Part shown: piece after piece, positions 57,738-64,000 of the stretch | How the letters are laid out: every line of letters starts with the position of its first letter | Position numbering within the stretch: position 1 is the stretch's first letter | NCBI GenBank assembly: GCA_023105745.1 | Contig: JALGQZ010000007.1 | Location: 55,657,569-55,721,568, forward strand | DNA: 64,000 nt | Direction of reading: 5' to 3' | Source: Austropuccinia psidii | Lineage: Eukaryota; Basidiomycota; Pucciniomycetes; Pucciniales; Sphaerophragmiaceae | Translations under genes and position numbers: made by a program | Notes under the pieces: generated by a model | Told to the model about the DNA's origin: nothing | Seen by the model: the letters and a program-made list of their open reading frames with translations, nothing else | The model's database searches: none

Positions 57738-59490
57738 TCATTGATGAGACTGTTCAGACCTCCTAGAGGCTCTCAATCTCCTTAAATGAAGGTTCCCATT
57801 TGGTATGCCATCTTCTGCCAACCACTTGTCCTTATCAGCTGTCTGGTTCTTGAATCTGACTAAGTACTGTCTCTGATCCTTACCATTAAGTCTTATCTTC
57901 CTGGCCTTGATAATTTTCCTCACAGGTCCAGGGGAGTCCTCCACTTCCACTATTTCTGGTGGGTTGGGGTTCTTCTTCCTGGAGGGGAATTTATCCTCCT
58001 CTGTCTGCAAGTATGGCTTGACTAAACTCACTGGAAAGATTGGGTATTTCCTGGAGAATTCCTCTGTGAGTTTGACTTCCATTGCATTTTTCCCTATCAA
58101 TTTAATGTTGGTGAAGGGCCCTACAAATGAGTCTCTCATTTTCTTAGGTTGTTTGATATTGTTAAAGTTCAGTGTAGACACTAACACTTGGTCCCCTTCT
58201 TTAAAGTCAGGTTCCATGTGTGATTTGTCCCACCTCTGATTATTATATTCTTTTTCCTCAGCTATGCATTTGGCAGCTGTGTCACAAGCTCTCTTCCACA
58301 TTTCACGCAAATATTTGGCTGTGGGGTGGATGGCTAGAAGATTTTTCTTCAAGTGATTCACAGGCAATAGGGGATTCCACGCTTTTTCTACCAGTGCAGG
58401 TGTTTTTCCTGTGGTGGAGTGCTGACTTGTGTTAAAAGCCAGTTGGACTGCTGGTAGAAGGGTAATCCAGTCATGGGTGTAACATTTATGGTACTTATAT
58501 TCCATGCCATAGGCACAGAATCTTCTGAGGATGTCCTCCATTTTCTGGATCATCCTTTCAGCTAATCCATCTGTTTGTGGATGGTAATCTTTGGAAAATA
58601 CAAGCTTGGCTCCAAGCATGTCATACAAGTTTGTCCAAAATTCAGATGTGAACTTTGGGTCCCTATCACTAATGATGATCTTAGGGACTCCACAGGTAGA
58701 TATGATGTTGTTCCAGAATAACAGAGCAGTATCCATGGCTGTTTCCTCCTTGTGACATGGTAGGCACCTCATACTCTTGCTGAACCTATCAACTATGATT
58801 AAGCAGGCATTGAAGTTCTCCTTTCCTCCTGGGAAAGGTCCTGTAACCCAGTCCATGTTGATGGTTTCCCGTGGGTATTTGCGTTCTTCTATGTGTTGAA
58901 GTAACCCATACTTCTTCCCATGTTTTCAATTTGCCTTTTGGCATCTTTCAAAAGTGTTGATGTATTCACTAAACTCTTGTTCCCATTTGGGCCACCAAGA
59001 AGTGCTTGCTACCCTTTAATTGGTCCTGTCTTCACTCATGTGTCCCATATAGGGGCAGTCATGGCATTCCTGCAGGATCAAAGATATATGGTCTCTGTCT
59101 ATTATTGTGAGTGCACTAGGTTGCTTCTCTCTATGGTAGAGCAGGCCATGTATAAGGAAATATTTATTGTCCTTATAGTCACTCAACCAGGGTTTCTCTA
59201 GCTGTGATTCCAGTTCTGGGCTCCTGTACTTTTGTTGACGGAGTTGCAAAAATATGCCGCATTGTTTGTGTTTGGCATATGTCTTCATCACTTCATTAAA
59301 GAATTCATTATGGAGTTCTGAGGAGCTCATTCCCAAAGTGGGAGTTTCTGTTCCTTCTGAGTCAGTGTTTCCACTGTCTGGGGTACCTCGTTCTGGTGCC
59401 CACTCAGAAAATCTGAAGTTTTTCTTCCTGTCTATTTCCATGAAATGGATAGGAATTTGAGCTGCTACTTCAGGGTCATAAGCTGGGTTG
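57738..59490 (-). pseudogene. integrase and chromo-like tail of element 6
   Basis: HHCC domain: LILQECHDCPYMGHMSEDRT, then after a TAA (59016-59018) TSWWPKWEQEFSEYI and ERCQKAN, with a TGA near 58935. The DDE core is intact in the frame from 58856: [30 protein letters not shown] and [20 protein letters not shown]3-like part: [20 protein letters not shown]. Tail: [20 protein letters not shown] to the end RRSEQSHQ at 57738. Only two stops separate it from a full frame. The layout and residues match element 1, so the two define lineage Y. Confidence 0.88.
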
Positions 59491-61316
59491 CTTTTGACAT
59501 TATCCAGCGGCCATCTGCTGAGGCCGTCTGCATTGTTATGACTTTTACCTTCTTTGTATATGATGTTCATGTTCCCTCTATACTCTTGGATGGCTATTTT
59601 CCACCTCAACATGTGTCTATTAGTATTCTTCATGTTTAGTAAAGGCTTCAAGGCTGTGCAGTCTGTGTAGACTTAAAATACTGCACCCTCCAAATAAGAA
59701 TGGAGTTTCTCCAGAGCCCAGACTAAGCATAGACATTCAGTCTGGGAGGCCCCATACCTGGCTTCTGAATCTTTCAGCTGCCTAGAGATGTAACATATTA
59801 CTCCCTCTCTTGGTTCACCATCTACAATTTGTCTCTGGTGAAGGGCTTCTCCTAAGCCTTGGCTACATGCTGCATCTATGTATAACTTGAATGGTAGTTC
59901 AAAGTCAGGAAACATGAGAAAAGGTGCATTTGTGAGTTCATATTTGATCCTCTCATATGCATCCCTTCTTTCCTTGGTAATTTCAAAAACTACATCTTTT
60001 GAACATAACTTGTATGAACTACCAGTTATGTGGGAATTCCTTTTGATGTGGTTTCTATAGTAGCTAGCAAACCCAATGAAAGATTGCATCTCTTTGATGT
60101 TTCTTGGTACTGGCTGTTGCAGTACTGCTGCTAATTTGTTCTGGTCAATTGCCAGACTAAGGCCTGAGACTTTATGTCCTAGAGCTAGTAGCTCTTGTTG
60201 GCCAAAATTGCACTTTTTAAGTGAAATTTTCAGATTTATGGGTGTGCATTTACTTAGCACTCTGTCTATTTATTGCACATGGTCTTCCCATGTCTCTGAG
60301 TATATAATGATGTCATCAATATATACTACCATCCATCCTTCCTATATCTCTTCTTGAAATATGGTGTACATCATCCTTTGGAAGTGGGCTGGTGCATTCT
60401 TTATTCCAAATGGCATCCTGGTGTACTCATATATTCCCATATGACATATGATTCTGAGTAGTTTCATGGAGTTTGGTTTAACTCCATTCTTGGGGAAGCC
60501 TTTCATAAAATCCATTTTGGTTATGTATTTGGCTTTTGCCAGTTTGTCCAAGGCATGAGGTATCCTGGGTATGGGGTACCTGTCAGCTTTGATGTTGTTA
60601 TTCAGAGCTCTGAAATATTCACACAGCCTAGACTTGCCATCATGCCAGGTGATCAGGACAGGAGTGGTAATTTCCACTATTTCATTGTGTTCAATCTTCC
60701 TGATGACATCCATGTCCAGGAGTTCATTGATATGTTTTTCAATTTCCTTCCTGGTTTCCAGACTTTCTGGGAAAGGAGGTCTCCTGAGCATTGGTGGATA
60801 ATGTGTTTCCACATCCAGGTAGAGTTCTATATCGTAGCCTCTAATATTGCCTAATGGTTCTTCACCAATGGCAAACGCTGGTTTATTCTTTCTCAGAATT
60901 TTTAGTAAGCTTAGTTTCTGTTTACTGGTGAGGTTAGTGCTAAACTGTCCCTCTCTGAATTCATTCAGTAGTTCATAAGAAGGATATTGGGCAGATATTT
61001 GGTATATATCAAGTGAAAGTTTCTTTCCCTTGTTGGTACCAATTGTAATGTCCCTGTTTTTACTATTGTAAATATCTATGCCATACAGGCTCTGGTAATC
61101 TGTTCCCAGAAAAAACCATTGGATGTGGGCATCATCCAGCACAACAAACTCTGGGTTAAGTCCGATGTTACCTTTCCTATGGGGTATAATTATCTCTTTG
61201 ATAATTGTCCAAATGGAAGTCATCTTTCCTGATGCACTCTTGAAGTTCTTTGCCTTGGTGGGCAAGAGCTGGTTTTCCCAGTTTGGGAAGTGGTTTTCCA
61301 CATAATTCCTGGCCAC
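59491..61316 (-). pseudogene. reverse transcriptase and RNase H of element 6
   Basis: [93 protein letters not shown] (60342-60344) sits just before VVYIDDIIIYSETWEDHVQ, which holds the catalytic YIDD, followed by a second stop near 60267. Then LGHKVSGLSLAIDQNK and MQSFIGFASYYRNHIK. RNase [34 protein letters not shown], a TAA at 59673-59675, VYTDCTALKPLLNMKNTNRH and [12 protein letters not shown]. In YRNHIKRNSHITGS some conserved residues have changed. Inactive through stops. Confidence 0.88.
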
Positions 61317-61648
61317 TATGGATCAGTGTGCTCCACTGTCAATTATCAATGGATGTTGAGCATTGTAAATACAAACAGTCATTTTTTTGGCTATTCCATG
61401 TATGTATTCCATTCCTTTGGTTGGTTTAACAAGGAATGTTTTGTGTGTTTGCGCAAGTTTTTGTTGTCAGTATCTTGTGGCATGCCTGCTTCCAACTGTA
61501 TGCCTTGGATTGCTAGTGGGGTTTCCTCTTGGTATTCCACTAGGAATTCTTCTCTTGGGTCTTGGTAATCATCAGATTGTTCTCTGATGGCATCACCCAT
61601 AGAGTCTTAGTCAGAATCCTCTGTGGGGGATTCCTCCTCTGGGACTTT
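61317..61648 (-). pseudogene. protease region of element 6
   Basis: After the gag stop the frame continues with acidic linker (SMGDAIREQSDDYQ, DPREEFLVEYQEETPL) and reaches HPLIIDSGAH followed by TGA near 61320. Asp, Ser and Gly of the aspartic protease motif are intact. The gag knuckle and this motif are about 300 bp apart. Two further stops lie at about 61580-61650. Confidence 0.75.
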
Positions 61649-63338
61649 CTAAATGGAATAGAATTTTTTCTTCTCCTTTGGACATTTATTGGCATAGTGG
61701 TCTTTGGAACCACATTTGTGACAAGAATTTCTCTTCTTTGCCACTTCTTCCACCCTTTCTCTGGGTTTGCCTTCAAACTCCACCCTGAAAGGTTGTTTCT
61801 CTTTGAGCCCACTGCTTTTATATGGGGTGTTCTTCCCTATATTAGTTATTTTCCTTATATCTTGTAAGGTATTTGAAATGTCATCTAGAGTGCAATTGTG
61901 GTTGCATATGAACTTCACTGCATGCTCTAGTTCTCCTGGCATTTGTGTAAGGAGTTTTTGGTTCCTCATCTGAATATTCATTTGAGTATCAATGGCTTTG
62001 AGTCTTTTGGACTGTCTAAGACACCACTCATATTGATTATTGTCCACAGAGTATTTTTCATTTTCAATTGACATGGTATTCTTCCATATCCAAGTACCAT
62101 TGCTGTAATTTTGGACAATCTGACTCTTCCACGATGGCCAGTTTCTACTGCCATGGATTTCCTTCATCTCTGTGTACAATATACTATCAGTAATCCAGTA
62201 GTCTGGTATGCTTGTTACATCAATGAAGAGTCCATCAATATGATATATGGGTTCTATATGATCATATTCTCCAGTTCCAGAGAATTTGGGCCAGCTTGAG
62301 GCCTCAGGAAGCTGTTTCAAGGCTTCCTTCTCTGAATAAGACATATTATCTCCATTCTGGTATTGTGATGAAGATCTTGCCTTATTCATCAACATGGCAT
62401 CTGGTTTGATGTAATCTTGTTGATATTTATTATCCATAACATGGCCTTGTGGTTGGGGCTTCATGTTATGGTAGACACTAAAAGGTTTATTTATGTCTTG
62501 AGCGAGACGATCCCTGTGCCTTTTGCTGTGGTTTTGTTCTTCAAAGACTAGATTCAGTCTTTGGTTGGTTTCTTCAGAGGCTTTTCTCAATTGAGCATGT
62601 CCCTCTAGAAGGGTTTTAACAATTTTGTCCATGGAGGCTGTCAATTTTTTCATCCTCTCATGGCTTGCTTTAAGTTCTTCAAACTGCTTTTGAGTTTTCT
62701 CAGCATATTGAGACCGTTGTAACCACAGTGCATCACTGTTTAGGGTAATCTCAGGTGTGAAAACATTATGTTCAATCTCAGTGAGTGTAATATTTCCATT
62801 AATGGGACTCCTGATTCTAGAGCTATGTAAAACTACTTCTGGTTCTTGTGCACTTCTTTCACAAAATCCAACAGCTTCTGTATCATTGGGTCTGACTCTC
62901 TCTTCCTTTGGCTGAAGGTGGTCTTGTTCTTGCCCTTGTATCATTTTCTTCTCCTGGTATTGTGAGGAATGGTGACTCTTGCCCACTGATCTTTTGGTTT
63001 CTGAATGGTATGAAGCCACTGGAGAGCTGGTTTGGCCTGCTCCTTGTGAGCATGAAGGAATCTGAGTATGCCCTGTCTGGGTCAGCTGTTCTTTCATAGC
63101 TTTGATAGTGGCTTGATTCTCCCTTATCCTGTTTGCCCTCACCTCCAGGAGTCTGAACTACCTGGTGGCATTCCAACCTTTGGTGATTACCATAAGGTCT
63201 TTGAAGTCTATCTCTTAGAGACATATCTTTTGGAAACTTGCTCCAAGCTCTGCCCAGTGGGATGCCAGGTTGAACCTCTTGTTGTCCATGCTCCATTAAA
63301 ATGAATCTTTGAGGAGTTGGTGGTGCTGAAGAACTCAA
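61649..63338 (-). pseudogene. gag of element 6
   Basis: Long open frame 63142-61649 with a preceding open frame 63338-62883 in another frame, overlapping, so there is a frameshift near 63100. First ATG in the upstream frame is near 63296 (MEHGQQEVQPG). Features are a Ser/Gln-rich N-terminal part, a probable coiled coil (KTQKQFEELKASHERMKK, then HAQLRKASEETNQRLN), the capsid-like region (SWPKFSGTGEYDHIEPIY, YEWCLRQSKRLKAID), and an intact CCHC knuckle CHKCGSKDHYANKC near 61720. TAG ends it at 61649-61651. It is homologous to the partial gag at 1-776. Confidence 0.85.
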
Positions 63339-64000
63339 TCCATGTCATTTCAGTCCTCTGGTTTAAGGTTCCTGTTGAATTGGAAAGTGAATGGCAGGGT
63401 GGGTATGATTTCCCTCAGTGTCTTTCCATCCACCACTGTGTCAATGGTGTCCTCTTCCAGGTATTCTGTTTCTGGACAAGCCTTCTCTGTCCTCTGGTTG
63501 GTTCCTTTGGAATCCAAGGTTTCTGAGGTGTACAGGTGACATATCAGTGTTTGCAAGCAGTCAAAAACTTCATGTTCTTAAGGTATTTTACCTTTGAATG
63601 TGCCCTGTACAAATTTGTTGTCTTCTGATTTTGGCAACTTACCTTTAGAGGTTACAACTGGGTTAATTATGGTAATCTTCCCTGTGCAAGTTGTTAAGGT
63701 TGGTTTACCTTGTATTGAAGCAGAGTTTCATGGTTTTCTATTCCTCTGAGTGGCAATGGTTGTCCACCTTTTTGCTGTAATCAGGCCTTCACTGTGCCTC
63801 TTTCCCTTTCCCTTGCTTCCCTCTGGTTCTGAGGGTGTCACTTGTGTGTTGGCCTGTGATGGGTATCAAGTGGTATGTAGTTTTCTTCCACTTAATCAAA
63901 CAGGAAAAGAGGGATTAATTTCAGTTAAGACTTCTTAAAATACTGTTTGCATGTCTAAGAATGGCCTCTGCGCTTGTATGTTACTACACTATTCCCTTGT
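63339..64000 (-). other. leader or upstream region of element 6, no gene supported
   Basis: Sequence 5' of the element 6 gag on the minus strand. Open frames here are short and I recognise none. The element 6 5' LTR and primer site are not reached. Confidence 0.5.

Noticed and set aside
1..64000. tRNA or rRNA genes
   Set aside because: No cloverleaf-like segment with A and B box spacing and no conserved rRNA stretch was noticed on reading; a tRNAscan run was not possible.

Overview
This window looks like repeat-dominated DNA of a rust fungus (Pucciniales). The gag, pol and antisense-ORF sequences resemble, from memory, the very abundant hypothetical proteins of the myrtle rust Austropuccinia psidii. 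That assignment rests on recall of family resemblance, not on a search. I see no convincing intact host gene, no rRNA, no tRNA and no CRISPR array. Almost everything is LTR retrotransposon, mostly Ty3/gypsy with gag, protease, reverse transcriptase, RNase H, integrase and a chromodomain or related tail. One decayed Tnp2/CACTA-like transposase and one decayed two-exon gene of unknown function are also present.

Layout. 1-4586: 3' part of gag and a decayed pol of element 1 (+), followed by its probable LTR (from 4587). 6833-7886: broken unknown gene (-). 8612-8865: minisatellite. 9227-17876: element 2 (+), with no 5' LTR but with gag, pol, an antisense gene and a 3' LTR. 17877-18455: a pol scrap. 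18456-44168: an old LTR (call it F) split by insertions. Inside it lies a DNA-transposon-like unit T (18802-42239, inverted ends). Inside T lies complete element 3 (20172-40357, -, target duplication CAAAT). Inside element 3 lies complete element 4 (22313-32872, -, target duplication CCATT). 42512-43949: a solo LTR of the element 6 family. 44169-46859: truncated element 5 (-). 46860-48305 and 50046-51483: two more element-6-type LTRs. 51700-54221: Tnp2-like transposase remnant. 56302 to the end: element 6 (-), whose 5' LTR lies outside the window.

Two gypsy lineages are present. Lineage X (elements 2, 3, 4, 5 and LTR F) has LTRs beginning TGT and ending ACA, a pol frame at -1 to gag, and a PBS that is complementary to the LTR itself rather than to a tRNA end, which suggests Tf1-like self-priming. 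Lineage Y (elements 1 and 6 and three isolated LTRs) has about 1.44 kb LTRs with a hairpin that is conserved by compensating changes.

The most interesting feature is an extra gene carried by elements 2 and 4 but not 3. It lies between pol and the 3' LTR on the opposite strand, is split by a 50-51 bp GT-AG intron in the antisense sense, and encodes a protein of about 415-423 residues with the spacing of a fungal Zn2Cys6 zinc cluster. Upstream of it is a GC-rich block of CGG/CCG triplets, the kind of site such proteins bind. This suggests a retrotransposon that carries its own regulator. All copies here are damaged, mostly by single nonsense changes.
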